Assembly: GCA_030614505.1 (NCBI GenBank)
Contig: JAUWTX010000018.1
Span: 1-16,660 of the forward strand
Direction: 5' to 3'
Source: Desulfuromonadales bacterium
Lineage (GTDB): Bacteria; Desulfobacterota; Desulfuromonadia; Desulfuromonadales; BM103
Length of the DNA: 16,660 bases
The position numbers and the translations under genes were made by a program. Within the stretch, counting starts at the first letter, position 1. Each line of letters begins with the position of its first letter. The notes below the pieces were generated by a model. That model saw only the letters and a program-made list of their open reading frames with translations. It was not told where the DNA came from and did not search any database. Of the stretch, positions 1 to 7,185 are shown in pieces.

Positions 1-768
1 GAAGTTGAGGTCAGGTCGATTGACATACTGCACCGGGAACCTGAAGCTGTCAAAGTTCTGGTCTTCTGCAATGGCAACCGTCTCCAGGGTGGTCATCAAC
101 GATACGCCCCGGAACCAGGGGATTTTTTCACTCAAGGTGACCACATTGTCGCCATCCAGCGCCGTGATCGGCGTGACGACAACATCCCTCAGACCCAGGC
201 CGTTGGCAAACTCCAGGTATTCTGCCTTGATGTCATCAAAAACCTGCTCGGAGAAGCCTACCAGATCCATCTTGTTGATCGCCACCACGACATGTTTGAT
301 TCCCATCATGCGCACGATAAACGAATGCCGGCGGGTCTGGGTCTGCACACCGTGGCGAGCATCAATCAGGAGGATTGCCAGATCGGCCGTTGAAGCTCCC
401 GTCGCCATATTGCGAGTATATTGTTCATGGCCCGGGGTGTCAGCAATAATGAATTTTCGCTTATCCGTTGAAAAGTAGCGATAAGCGACATCAATCGTAA
501 TCCCCTGCTCACGCTCGCTCTGTAAACCATCCACCAGCAAGGCGAGATCCACCACTTTACCGGTGGTCCCCACTTTCTTACTGTCCTTGACGATCGCTGC
601 CATCTGATCTTCATAGATCTGCTTTGAATCGTGCAGCAAACGACCGATCAGGGTGCTTTTACCATCATCAACACTGCCGCAAGTGATAAATCGCAGCAGT
701 TCTTTGTTCTCATGCTGATGAAGATATGCGTCGATATCAGTTTCAATCAGCGCGGATTGGCTAGTCAT
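1..768 (-). CDS. cysN: Sulfate adenylyltransferase large (GTPase) subunit CysN, 3' end cut off by window edge
   Basis: The visible part is the first 256 codons, from ATG at 768-766 to the window edge with no stop. CysN is the regulatory GTPase of ATP sulfurylase; it couples GTP hydrolysis to formation of adenylyl sulfate (APS) from sulfate and ATP by CysD in the cytoplasm. Translation-factor G motifs are clear: P-loop GSVDDGKST at residues 31-39, switch region EREQGITID near 85-93, DTPGHEQY at 110-117 and NKMD at 165-168. The start of the second domain (FRFPVQYVNRPDLNF) follows. Full CysN is about 475 residues, or longer when fused to APS kinase (CysC); the missing end means a fusion cannot be excluded. 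The ATG shares one base with the cysD stop (TGATG), so translation is probably coupled. Identity is very secure. Confidence 0.96.
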   Translation of the reverse strand, partial: MTSQSALIETDIDAYLHQHENKELLRFITCGSVDDGKSTLIGRLLHDSKQIYEDQMAAIVKDSKKVGTTGKVVDLALLVDGLQSEREQGITIDVAYRYFSTDKRKFIIADTPGHEQYTRNMATGASTADLAILLIDARHGVQTQTRRHSFIVRMMGIKHVVVAINKMDLVGFSEQVFDDIKAEYLEFANGLGLRDVVVTPITALDGDNVVTLSEKIPWFRGVSLMTTLETVAIAEDQNFDSFRFPVQYVNRPDLNF

Positions 769-1679
769 CAGAAATATCCCTCCACCTTCTTTTGCTCCAT
801 GGAACTGGACTGATCGCTATCGATCAGTCGACCCTGTCTCTCGCTGGTTTTAGTCAACAGCATCTCCTGGATAATCTCAGGCAGTGTCGTTGCACTGGAC
901 ACCACCGCACCGGTCAGTGGATAGCAGCCCAGGGTGCGAAAACGTACCTTCTCCATACGCACGACTTCACCTTCTTGAAGAGGAAAACGCTCGTCATCGA
1001 CCATAATCTTCACGCCGTCACGCTCCACGATCGGCTGTTCCTGTGCAAAATAGAGTGGCACGATGGGGATATCCTCCAGATAGATATATTGCCAGATATC
1101 CAGTTCTGTCCAATTGGAAAGAGGAAACACCCGGATACTCTCACCTTTACGAACCTTGCCATTGTAGATATTCCACAGTTCCGGACGTTGATTTTTGGGA
1201 TCCCAGCGATGGTTTTTATCGCGAAACGAATAGATACGTTCCTTGGCGCGGCTCTTCTCTTCATCACGCCTGGCCCCGCCGAATACAGCATCGTACTTAT
1301 TTTTGTTCAATACCTGTTTAAGGCCTTCCGTTTTCATCATGTCGGTGTAAACCTTGCTGCCATGATCGAAAGGGTTGATATTTGCGGCCAGCCCTTCCTG
1401 GTTTGTATGCACCAGAAGTTCCAGACCCAGTTCCTTGACCCGCTGATCGCGAAAGCTGATCATTTCCTTGAATTTCCAGGTCGTATCGACATGCACCAGC
1501 GGAAAAGGCAGTTTGCTGGGATGAAAAGCCTTGATCGCTAAATGCAGCATGACTGCTGAATCCTTGCCGACTGAATAGAGCATGGCAGGATTGTCAAATT
1601 CGCTTACGACCTCGCGCATAATGTGGAGGGACTCAGCTTCCAGACGTTTCAAATGACTTAATTTTCTATGCTTCTTCAA
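768..1679 (-). CDS. cysD: Sulfate adenylyltransferase small subunit CysD
   Basis: CysD is the catalytic subunit of ATP sulfurylase, a PP-loop adenylyl-transferring enzyme that works with CysN to make APS in sulfate assimilation. I place the start at TTG (1679-1677), giving 303 residues against 302 in E. coli CysD. An ideal GGAGGT lies at 1690-1685, five bases upstream, and the N-terminus then reads MKKHRKLSHLKRLEAES, collinear with the family. The frame is open further upstream, but that stretch overlaps cysH and resembles nothing in CysD. Visible motifs are the PP-loop YSVGKDS at 35-41, the signature GGARRDEEKSRAKER at 134-148, the NWTELDIWQYI block at 189-199 and the C-terminal SMEQKKVEGYF. 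The first 14 bases overlap the end of cysH. The protein appears complete and normal. Confidence 0.97.
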   Translation of the reverse strand: MKKHRKLSHLKRLEAESLHIMREVVSEFDNPAMLYSVGKDSAVMLHLAIKAFHPSKLPFPLVHVDTTWKFKEMISFRDQRVKELGLELLVHTNQEGLAANINPFDHGSKVYTDMMKTEGLKQVLNKNKYDAVFGGARRDEEKSRAKERIYSFRDKNHRWDPKNQRPELWNIYNGKVRKGESIRVFPLSNWTELDIWQYIYLEDIPIVPLYFAQEQPIVERDGVKIMVDDERFPLQEGEVVRMEKVRFRTLGCYPLTGAVVSSATTLPEIIQEMLLTKTSERQGRLIDSDQSSSMEQKKVEGYF

Positions 1680-2418
1680 AGAATACCTCCCGATTGCTTC
1701 GGTGCAGTCCGCACTCTTTATGTCCCGAATTTTCCCACCACCAGCGCCCGTCTCTAACCGAGCCACCTTTGGGAACCGCCCTGGTACATGGTGCGCAACC
1801 GATGCTGGAGTAGTTTGCATTATGCAGTTTGTTGTAAGGTACCCTGTTTTGCCTGATGTACTTCCAGACATCATCTTCCGTCCAATAGATGAGAGGGTTT
1901 ATTTTCAAAATGCCGTTGTCTTCGTCAAACTCAACCAGCCGGGTTTGCCAGCGTGTTACTGACTGTTCTCGCCTCAAACCGGTAATCCAACCATCAAGAC
2001 CGCTCAGTGCACGTTGCAAAGGCTCCACTTTACGGTAATAACAACACAGCTTGCGGTTCTCAATACTCTCGTAGAACAGGTTAAGCCCTTTTTCTGCCAC
2101 CATTTTCTCAATGTTTTCATGGCGCGGGAAATAGATTTGAAGATTAAGCTCAGAGTAACGACTCCGGGTTTGATCAATCAGCTCATAAGTTTCTTCGGGT
2201 AGACGACCCGTATCCAGAGTAAAGACTTTCGTCTGTGGATTTATTTTTGCAATAAAATCGGTTAAAACCTGATCTTCTGCTCCCATGCTGGAGGCGAAAC
2301 CAACTTTATGTCCGAAATGATTCAAAAAATAATCCAGGACAACATGGACATCACGCGACCCATGAAACCTCTGACTTAACCTGTCGACATATTTTTTCAT
2401 ACTGGTTCCCGTTTTCAT
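1666..2418 (-). CDS. cysH: Assimilatory APS reductase (CysH, iron-sulfur type)
   Basis: This is a 250-residue phosphoadenylyl/adenylyl-sulfate reductase family protein that reduces activated sulfate to sulfite using thioredoxin or a similar donor. Two cysteine pairs, Cys125-Cys126 (KLCCYYRK) and Cys208-Cys211 (IGCAPC), are the ligands that mark the [4Fe-4S] APS-specific branch; PAPS-only enzymes such as E. coli CysH lack them. The catalytic C-terminal cysteine is Cys236 in KECGLH. Other family blocks are FTLDTGRLPEET (66-77) and ITGLRREQS (145-153). I chose ATG 2418-2416 because AGGGGG precedes it by four bases; a second ATG at 2400 would give 244 residues. The longer open frame upstream overlaps the previous gene and looks non-coding. 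APS specificity is inferred from the cysteines and agrees with the absence of a visible APS kinase gene. Confidence 0.95.
   Translation of the reverse strand: MKTGTSMKKYVDRLSQRFHGSRDVHVVLDYFLNHFGHKVGFASSMGAEDQVLTDFIAKINPQTKVFTLDTGRLPEETYELIDQTRSRYSELNLQIYFPRHENIEKMVAEKGLNLFYESIENRKLCCYYRKVEPLQRALSGLDGWITGLRREQSVTRWQTRLVEFDEDNGILKINPLIYWTEDDVWKYIRQNRVPYNKLHNANYSSIGCAPCTRAVPKGGSVRDGRWWWENSGHKECGLHRSNREVFFEEA
1685..1690 (-). promoter_or_regulatory. Ribosome binding site that fixes the TTG start of cysD
   Basis: GGAGGT on the minus strand lies inside the last codons of cysH, five bases before TTG at 1679-1677. It is the strongest Shine-Dalgarno match in this stretch, and no ATG or GTG sits at a suitable distance from it. 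It explains why the family-length CysD must begin at a TTG codon. The arrangement implies that ribosomes finishing cysH can restart directly on cysD. Confidence 0.8.
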
Positions 2419-2443
2419 TCTGCCCCCTGCTGCCAGCAGCCTC

Positions 2444-2674
2444 CTAGATTTGGTACTCAATCGGTTTTTCTTCAATCCGTCCAAAGCTGGCTTTATTCCA
2501 GGCTCGTTCATGCAAGTAATACAGCAGCAACTTGGTGAAGACTTCGACAACCCCGATTGACAAGGCCATTGAGACATTACCGGTCACAAAAAAAGCGATC
2601 ACTATGGTATCCACGGTGCCGGTTATACGCCAGGAGATGGTTTTCACGAGGCTTCTCGTGGCCTTTTCCTTCAC
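2444..2674 (-). CDS. Small DUF2061-type membrane protein, first gene of the sulfate operon
   Basis: This gene encodes 76 residues starting at GTG (2674-2672), with GGAGG at 2684-2680 five bases upstream. The sequence begins KEKATRSLVKTISWRITGTVDT and continues with hydrophobic stretches around residues 22-34 and 36-52, then HERAWNKASFGR. This pattern (SxxKTxSWRxxGTxDT and HERxWxxxxxGR) is what I recall for the DUF2061 family of small predicted inner-membrane proteins, which has no assigned biochemical role. It stands 25 bases before cysH and is the first gene of the cysHDN transcript. Members of this family are, from memory, often found beside sulfate-activation genes, so a role linked to sulfate uptake or assimilation is a fair inference but not shown by sequence. 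It may well have two membrane helices, which is too few for a classical sulfate permease acting alone. Confidence 0.85.
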   Translation of the reverse strand: MKEKATRSLVKTISWRITGTVDTIVIAFFVTGNVSMALSIGVVEVFTKLLLYYLHERAWNKASFGRIEEKPIEYQI

Positions 2675-2777
2675 TTATTCCTCCGTCATTGTTTATGTGA
2701 TTGCCGTACAATACTCCAATCAACACATTCGTATACACACAAGACAAATAGGCTTTTACCATGACAATACCCTACCT

Positions 2778-2794
2778 GTAAACCGTTATTTTAC
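2778..2794. repeat. Inverted repeat GTAAA-N7-TTTAC in the cys operon leader
   Basis: A perfect 5-base inverted repeat (GTAAA, seven bases, TTTAC) lies about 105 bases before the GTG start of the DUF2061-cysHDN operon. The 17-base dyad is of a size that suits a dimeric repressor or activator. I cannot match it to a known sulfur regulator. It lies in a clearly AT-rich leader (2675-2963) in which I found no convincing -35/-10 pair. Short dyads occur by chance, so this is only a candidate operator. Confidence 0.3.
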
Positions 2795-2856
2795 CAAAAC
2801 ACATACAACACTTACTTACAGTTGTTTCTTCTGGGAATAATCATCAACAAATTAGA

Positions 2857-2875
2857 TGTGTTAGCCATATACACA
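2857..2875. repeat. Inverted repeat TGTGT-N9-ACACA in the cys operon leader
   Basis: Arms TGTGT (2857-2861) and ACACA (2871-2875) are separated by nine bases, about 183 bases upstream of the first gene of the sulfate operon and about 90 bases beyond the end of the sigma-54 activator gene. TGTG/CACA arms resemble the half-sites of Crp/Fnr-family and some other dimeric regulators, but the centre does not match a Crp consensus well. It is a candidate regulatory site of low certainty. Confidence 0.25.
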
Positions 2876-2963
2876 GTGAAGCTGACATAAGGAAATGTAC
2901 AAACAGGAGGGGTTGATGAGATGGGGAAACGAGACGATGACAGAGTCTCTATGGGGATTCAAC

Positions 2964-5765
2964 CTAAACCTTCACTGTCTTGTAGAGAAAGTTTTTGAAT
3001 TTATAGAATCTGCGCTGCTCGTCGTCATTCTGGCTATGTGGATCGCAGGCCCTGAGTGCAAGAGCAATATCAGGCATGTTGCGGGCGCCGGCACGACGAG
3101 TTTCTTCAATCAATGCCCGCACCGTATCGCGGGTCAGCTGGTTATCGACAAACGGTTTGTGGACCAGAGCCCAGAAATCGCCTTCCCCCGATTGCAGAGC
3201 TGCTTGAATGCGCCGTAACGGATCCTGATCTGACTCCTTACGAAGGGCAGACTGCTGACGGTTGTCCAAAGCTCTCCTGAGGTCGTCGCCCGAGATGACC
3301 GAACCCTGACGAAACAGCAGGGAACGCAACAGGATCGAACGCAATTCACGGATATTGCCCGTATAATTGTGCTGGGCAAGGAGCTTCTGTGCCTCAAGAC
3401 TAACCGCAGGGACATGATCTACCGGTTCGTCGACCTGACGATAAATACGGTAGAGCTGACCGAGGAAGTGAACCGCTAGATCAGGAATATCCTCCCGTCG
3501 TTCATTGAGCGACGGGACTGTGATGGTAAGCTCCGACAGCCGGTGATAGAGGTCGGCACGGAAACGTCCTTCAGCAATCAGACTCGGCAGATCCTGATTG
3601 GTGGCGGCAACCATCAATACCCGGGCAAAGCGGGTCTGATTTTCGCCGAGACGAACGAAACCGCCATTGTCAAGGAAGCGCAGCAGCTGCACCTGGGTCT
3701 TCGGATCAGCATCGCCAATCTCATCAAGAAACACCACTCCACCGTTGGCTTCTTCGATAATTCCGTGTCGGTCGGCATGGGCGCCGGTAAACGCCCCGCG
3801 CTTATGACCAAAGAGTTCAGAGTAGGTCAACTCTCCACTGTAAGCAGCGATATTGGTTTTGGTGATCGGCAATTCCCCGGTTACGCCGGCCCGGGCTCGA
3901 TACAGTTCATTGAGACGGGTATAGATGTTGTTAAAGAGGAACTCCTTACCGCTGCCGGTGTCCCCGTTAATCAGAATAGTCGGTAGACCGAGAGCAGCTT
4001 CGCGGAGATCAGACCGCTGCCACATGAGCATACGTCGGGACAAAGGTGGGGTAATGGTCTCAATGGTCGAGACAATTTCCCGGGCCTTGCTTGAGTTACC
4101 GATAATATTGCCGAGGCGATACGATGAAATTTTCGGGTCGCGGTAGGCTACATCTGTCCGCAAACGCTGTACCTCGGAAGTTAGCCGTTCGATTTGCAGC
4201 AAACCAGTCAGGTGGCGGGCGATCATCTGCACGATGATCTGCAGGATGCGCTGGTGCTCATCGGTAAAAAAGTGCGGAGTCAGACTGCTCAAACAGACTA
4301 CGGCCAGAACCTGCTCTTCCACTGTCACCGGCACAGCGATCTCACTACGGATCTCCCGCGTCACTTGCCGATAAAAACTTTCTCCGGACAATTCCTGAAA
4401 AACATCATCAACGATCATCGGCTGCCGAGAGGAGGCAACATAGCCGGTCAAACTGCGCTCGACACGTGGAAGTTCAGTGCCACCAATACGCATGAATGGA
4501 ATATTCCTCTTTAACCATTCCTTACTCTTGGCACCAACCAGTGTACCGTCTTCCTCCTCGACAATCACCCAGGCATCGCCGTCGCGCTCCTGAACCAGGG
4601 CAATACTGCCGGTATCGGCACCGATCAGTTCCGTGGCCTTGGCCAGGACCCGGTTCAGGAAGGGTTGAATTCCCTCGAAGTGCTCCTGGAGCAGGTCGTT
4701 GATTTCCGAGAGTACCTGGATCTCCATGTGCTCATTGCCGATCTCCTGAATTACCCGCTCAGCCATCTCCGCGTGAGCTTCCAACAAGCCCTGCTCGAAA
4801 TCACTGAAGCGGTAAGGCTCTCGAGTAAAGTAGTTGACCAGGCAGGTAACTCGACGCGTGCGACCATCGTAACGAGGCACCACATAGAGAGAGGTCAGGC
4901 CAATCTTCTCGGTAAGATATCGTTTCTGCAGTGATTGCGCTTTGAGGCTGGGGAAGTAGAGGGGGCGCAGCAGGGTTTCGTCGATGATCACGCCCTCTTC
5001 GTTGATATATTGGGAAAGCAGAGACTTGCCGGAGCTCAAATCTATCAGTTTTTCATCCTCGTACAGACGCTGTATCTTTCTTTCCTTGGCGTAGGAAGCC
5101 AGAACCTGTAAGCCCTTGCTTTTACTTACTGCACCGATACGTGAAGGCACCAGTACCGACGCCAGAGAGAGTTTGTCGATCAGACGCACCGCCGAACGCA
5201 CCATGGTGCGGGCAGCCTCTTTCTTTTTTGATTCGTCGATACGCCGTGCCACGATGATCTGCTGATGATATTTGCGCGCCTGATCGAGAACCGGCGTCAC
5301 CAACGCCAGGAAATCGCGCAGCACCTGGCGGTTCTCATCATTGAGCGTGTTGCCCATCCGGGAACTGTCGACACAAATGACACCGATGGAACGCCCTTTG
5401 TGTACCAGAGGCAACTGGATTGATGCCGCAAGGCCGAAATCCTCAGCAAGTTGCCGTGCCCGAGGCGGTAAACGCCCTCGGTCGATAAACTCGGCATCCT
5501 GCTGATCAATGTAGACTCTGGAAACCAGGTAATTCTCATCAGTGAGGGAAAAAACATAGTTGCGCACCACCTGCCGGATGCGCCCTCTTGCCAGCACACA
5601 ACTCAGGATGCCGCCGGTCAGATCTTCAAGATAGAGTCGAAAACGCGACTGCTGGGTAATCAGAGGGACCGCTTCACCGATTTCATGCAGGATATCGGCA
5701 AGGTTCTCTTTGCCATAACTCTCGATCTTCTGCAAATACTCTTCAACCCGCACTGAGAAACTCAT
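2964..5765 (-). CDS. Sigma-54-dependent activator with three GAF-like domains and atypical C-terminus
   Basis: This is a 933-residue bacterial enhancer-binding protein that would remodel sigma-54 RNA polymerase in response to an unknown signal. In order it has a GAF-like domain (about 20-165), a second, less typical one (about 185-345), a third clear GAF (about 350-525), then a AAA+ domain (about 553-815). Visible AAA+ motifs are Walker A GDTGSGKE (601-608), the sigma-54 contact loop GAFTGA (657-662), Walker B VVFLDEIGD (677-685) and the arginine-finger region GRFRADLYHRL (733-743). There is no phosphorylatable receiver domain. Two stretches are longer than usual: roughly 17 residues before Walker A and about nine between Walker A and SELFGH. 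The C-terminus lacks a standard Fis helix-turn-helix; residues 893-933 may be a stretched version. ATG 5765 follows AAGGAG by seven bases. The gene is divergent from the PP2C phosphatase gene, which may be its partner or target. Confidence 0.93.
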   Translation of the reverse strand: MSFSVRVEEYLQKIESYGKENLADILHEIGEAVPLITQQSRFRLYLEDLTGGILSCVLARGRIRQVVRNYVFSLTDENYLVSRVYIDQQDAEFIDRGRLPPRARQLAEDFGLAASIQLPLVHKGRSIGVICVDSSRMGNTLNDENRQVLRDFLALVTPVLDQARKYHQQIIVARRIDESKKKEAARTMVRSAVRLIDKLSLASVLVPSRIGAVSKSKGLQVLASYAKERKIQRLYEDEKLIDLSSGKSLLSQYINEEGVIIDETLLRPLYFPSLKAQSLQKRYLTEKIGLTSLYVVPRYDGRTRRVTCLVNYFTREPYRFSDFEQGLLEAHAEMAERVIQEIGNEHMEIQVLSEINDLLQEHFEGIQPFLNRVLAKATELIGADTGSIALVQERDGDAWVIVEEEDGTLVGAKSKEWLKRNIPFMRIGGTELPRVERSLTGYVASSRQPMIVDDVFQELSGESFYRQVTREIRSEIAVPVTVEEQVLAVVCLSSLTPHFFTDEHQRILQIIVQMIARHLTGLLQIERLTSEVQRLRTDVAYRDPKISSYRLGNIIGNSSKAREIVSTIETITPPLSRRMLMWQRSDLREAALGLPTILINGDTGSGKEFLFNNIYTRLNELYRARAGVTGELPITKTNIAAYSGELTYSELFGHKRGAFTGAHADRHGIIEEANGGVVFLDEIGDADPKTQVQLLRFLDNGGFVRLGENQTRFARVLMVAATNQDLPSLIAEGRFRADLYHRLSELTITVPSLNERREDIPDLAVHFLGQLYRIYRQVDEPVDHVPAVSLEAQKLLAQHNYTGNIRELRSILLRSLLFRQGSVISGDDLRRALDNRQQSALRKESDQDPLRRIQAALQSGEGDFWALVHKPFVDNQLTRDTVRALIEETRRAGARNMPDIALALRACDPHSQNDDEQRRFYKFKNFLYKTVKV

Positions 5766-5831
5766 ACAAACTCTCCTTGAGTAGTTTTTCTACACGCTGA
5801 GTTTATCCTGTTTCACGATTGCGGTCAAAGT

Positions 5832-5866
5832 CTGGCGCTTGCCGTCGACAGCTGCCGCTTGCCATC
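5832..5866. repeat. Direct repeat of 15 bases at 20-base spacing between divergent genes
   Basis: CTGGCGCTTGCCGTC (5832-5846) and CTGCCGCTTGCCATC (5852-5866) match at 13 of 15 positions and start 20 bases apart, close to two turns of the helix. They lie in the 163-base gap between the divergently transcribed sigma-54 activator and PP2C phosphatase genes. Same-face repeats in such a gap are typical of activator binding sites, so one possibility is a site for the activator itself. I see no sigma-54 -24/-12 element (TGGCAC-N5-TTGCA) nearby, so the target promoter is not evident. Confidence 0.4.
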
Positions 5867-5928
5867 TGCGCACTTTTCATTAATACTGCACGGAGCATTG
5901 AACAGATGGTGAAGAAAGGACATACTTT

Positions 5929-7107
5929 ATGCTCCGGCAGATCCTGGTCATTTCACCCAGCAACGAGACAAACCAGTCCCTCTGTGATGACTTGCACGCA
6001 CTTGGCTATCCGGCGGCCCGTGCCACAACTCTCACCAAGCCATCCACCCTTGACCCCCAACCGAACCTCTGCATCATTGATCTGCAACTCAACCGTGACT
6101 GCAATATCGACCAATGGGAGGCCTGGCTGCAGGATTGTCACAAAAACCACACCGCCTGCCTGGCCTTTGACAGCTCAGCACAACCGAATCGCGACACCAT
6201 AGCCAGACTCGAACCGCTCAGCGACACCCTTACCTCTCCAAAAAACCAGGACTTGTTGGCAGGTAAAATACACAGTCTGTTCACTATCCGCAAACTGGCC
6301 CGGAAACTCGATGCGACCCGTCATCAGCTTTCCCACTACCAGGAAGAACTTCAGGAAGCCCTGGCATCTGCAGCGAACATCCAAAGCCGCCTGATTCCAA
6401 CCAGGCAACCGAGTTACGACAATCTGCATTACTCGTGGAGATACATGCCATGCAAGCAAGTTGGCGGGGACCTGTTCAACGTTGTTCAACTCGATGAACA
6501 GACTGTCATGACCTACCTGCTGGATGTCAGTGGGCACGGTATCTCCTCGGCCATGGTCACGGTCTCTGTTCATCAAAGCCTGTCGCTGCACACCGGACAA
6601 CTTGTCAAAAGGCCAATCGAGCACCCACCCTTTTACGAAATCACCCCTCCCCAACAAGTTTTACAGGAACTGGAAACGGAGTATCCCTTCGAACGGTTCG
6701 AGGAATTCTTCACCATCAGCTATATACTGATCAATCCTCATACCGGCCATCTTCGCTACAGTAATGCCGGGCATCCACCCCCCCTTCTGCTGCGCAGAGA
6801 CGGTGGGGTCGAACACCTGAATGCAGGCGGCACAGTGATAGGTGTTGGAAAACTGGTCGATTTTGAGGAAGGTGAAGCCAGACTGACTCCTGGAGACCGG
6901 GTTTTCATGTATACCGACGGCATCACCGAACATCTTGGCAAGGGAGATGAAGCCTACGGCGAAGAGCGCTTTCTCGAGCAACTATTGGCCCAGAGAGACA
7001 AGCCGTTAGACGACGTCATCCGTGATGCCATGATCGCCCTGCGCGAATTCGGCGGTAGCACCCTGCCGATTGATGATGTCACCCTGATCGGCATGGAGTT
7101 CAGGTGA
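5929..7107 (+). CDS. RsbU/SpoIIE-type PP2C serine phosphatase with degenerate receiver domain
   Basis: This gene encodes 392 residues from ATG 5929, preceded by AAAGGA eight bases away. Residues 1-115 look like a response-regulator receiver fold: a possible phospho-acceptor Asp51 sits in LCIIDLQL, but the usual N-terminal acidic pair is replaced (ILVISPSNE), so phosphorylation is doubtful. A charged, probably coiled-coil linker (about 118-155) leads to a PPM phosphatase domain (about 158-392). Metal-binding motifs are visible: VGGDLF with Asp181, LDVSGHG with Asp199, YTDGITE with Asp330 and DDVTLIG with Asp382/383. YSNAGHPPPLLL (277-288) is the typical SpoIIE/RsbU block. Such enzymes dephosphorylate anti-sigma-factor antagonists in partner-switching cascades. 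No antagonist or anti-sigma gene is in the window, so its target is unknown. It is divergent from the sigma-54 activator gene. Confidence 0.92.
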   Translation: MLRQILVISPSNETNQSLCDDLHALGYPAARATTLTKPSTLDPQPNLCIIDLQLNRDCNIDQWEAWLQDCHKNHTACLAFDSSAQPNRDTIARLEPLSDTLTSPKNQDLLAGKIHSLFTIRKLARKLDATRHQLSHYQEELQEALASAANIQSRLIPTRQPSYDNLHYSWRYMPCKQVGGDLFNVVQLDEQTVMTYLLDVSGHGISSAMVTVSVHQSLSLHTGQLVKRPIEHPPFYEITPPQQVLQELETEYPFERFEEFFTISYILINPHTGHLRYSNAGHPPPLLLRRDGGVEHLNAGGTVIGVGKLVDFEEGEARLTPGDRVFMYTDGITEHLGKGDEAYGEERFLEQLLAQRDKPLDDVIRDAMIALREFGGSTLPIDDVTLIGMEFR

Positions 7108-7144
7108 TCTAATTTGTCCGGGCACGACCAGGAGTTGCAGAGTT

Positions 7145-7165
7145 CTGCGCTTTCCCATTGCGCAG
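7145..7165. repeat. Inverted repeat CTGCGC-N9-GCGCAG overlapping the malic enzyme promoter
   Basis: Perfect 6-base arms (7145-7150 and 7160-7165) flank nine bases, and the right arm covers the -35 hexamer of the promoter before the malic enzyme gene. A protein bound there would block or assist polymerase, so it is a plausible operator. It could also be a hairpin at the end of the phosphatase transcript, but no run of T follows, so it would be a poor intrinsic terminator. Confidence 0.4.
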
Positions 7166-7185
7166 GACGTCTGAACGACTATAAT
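7158..7185 (+). promoter_or_regulatory. Sigma-70-type promoter for the malic enzyme gene
   Basis: TTGCGC (7158-7163) and a perfect TATAAT (7180-7185) are separated by 16 bases. The -10 element ends 60 bases before the ATG of the malic enzyme gene, so transcription would start near 7192 and give a leader of about 54 bases. It lies in the 138-base gap after the phosphatase gene, which suggests that the malic enzyme gene is transcribed independently. This is the best promoter match in the window. Confidence 0.65.

Noticed and set aside
792..1541. Open frame of 249 codons on the plus strand
   Set aside because: It lies wholly antisense to cysD, which is a clear family match; its translation has no recognisable motif.
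1680..1874. N-terminal extension of CysD by 65 residues
   Set aside because: It overlaps cysH coding sequence, resembles no CysD N-terminus, and the TTG at 1679 has the proper ribosome binding site and family length.
2931..2949. Terminator after the sigma-54 activator gene
   Set aside because: GAGAC/GTCTC gives only five pairs around a nine-base loop with no T run, so it is too weak to call.
5766..5928. Sigma-54 -24/-12 promoter in the divergent gap
   Set aside because: TGGCGC at 5833-5838 is suggestive, but no TTGC element follows at the required spacing on either strand.
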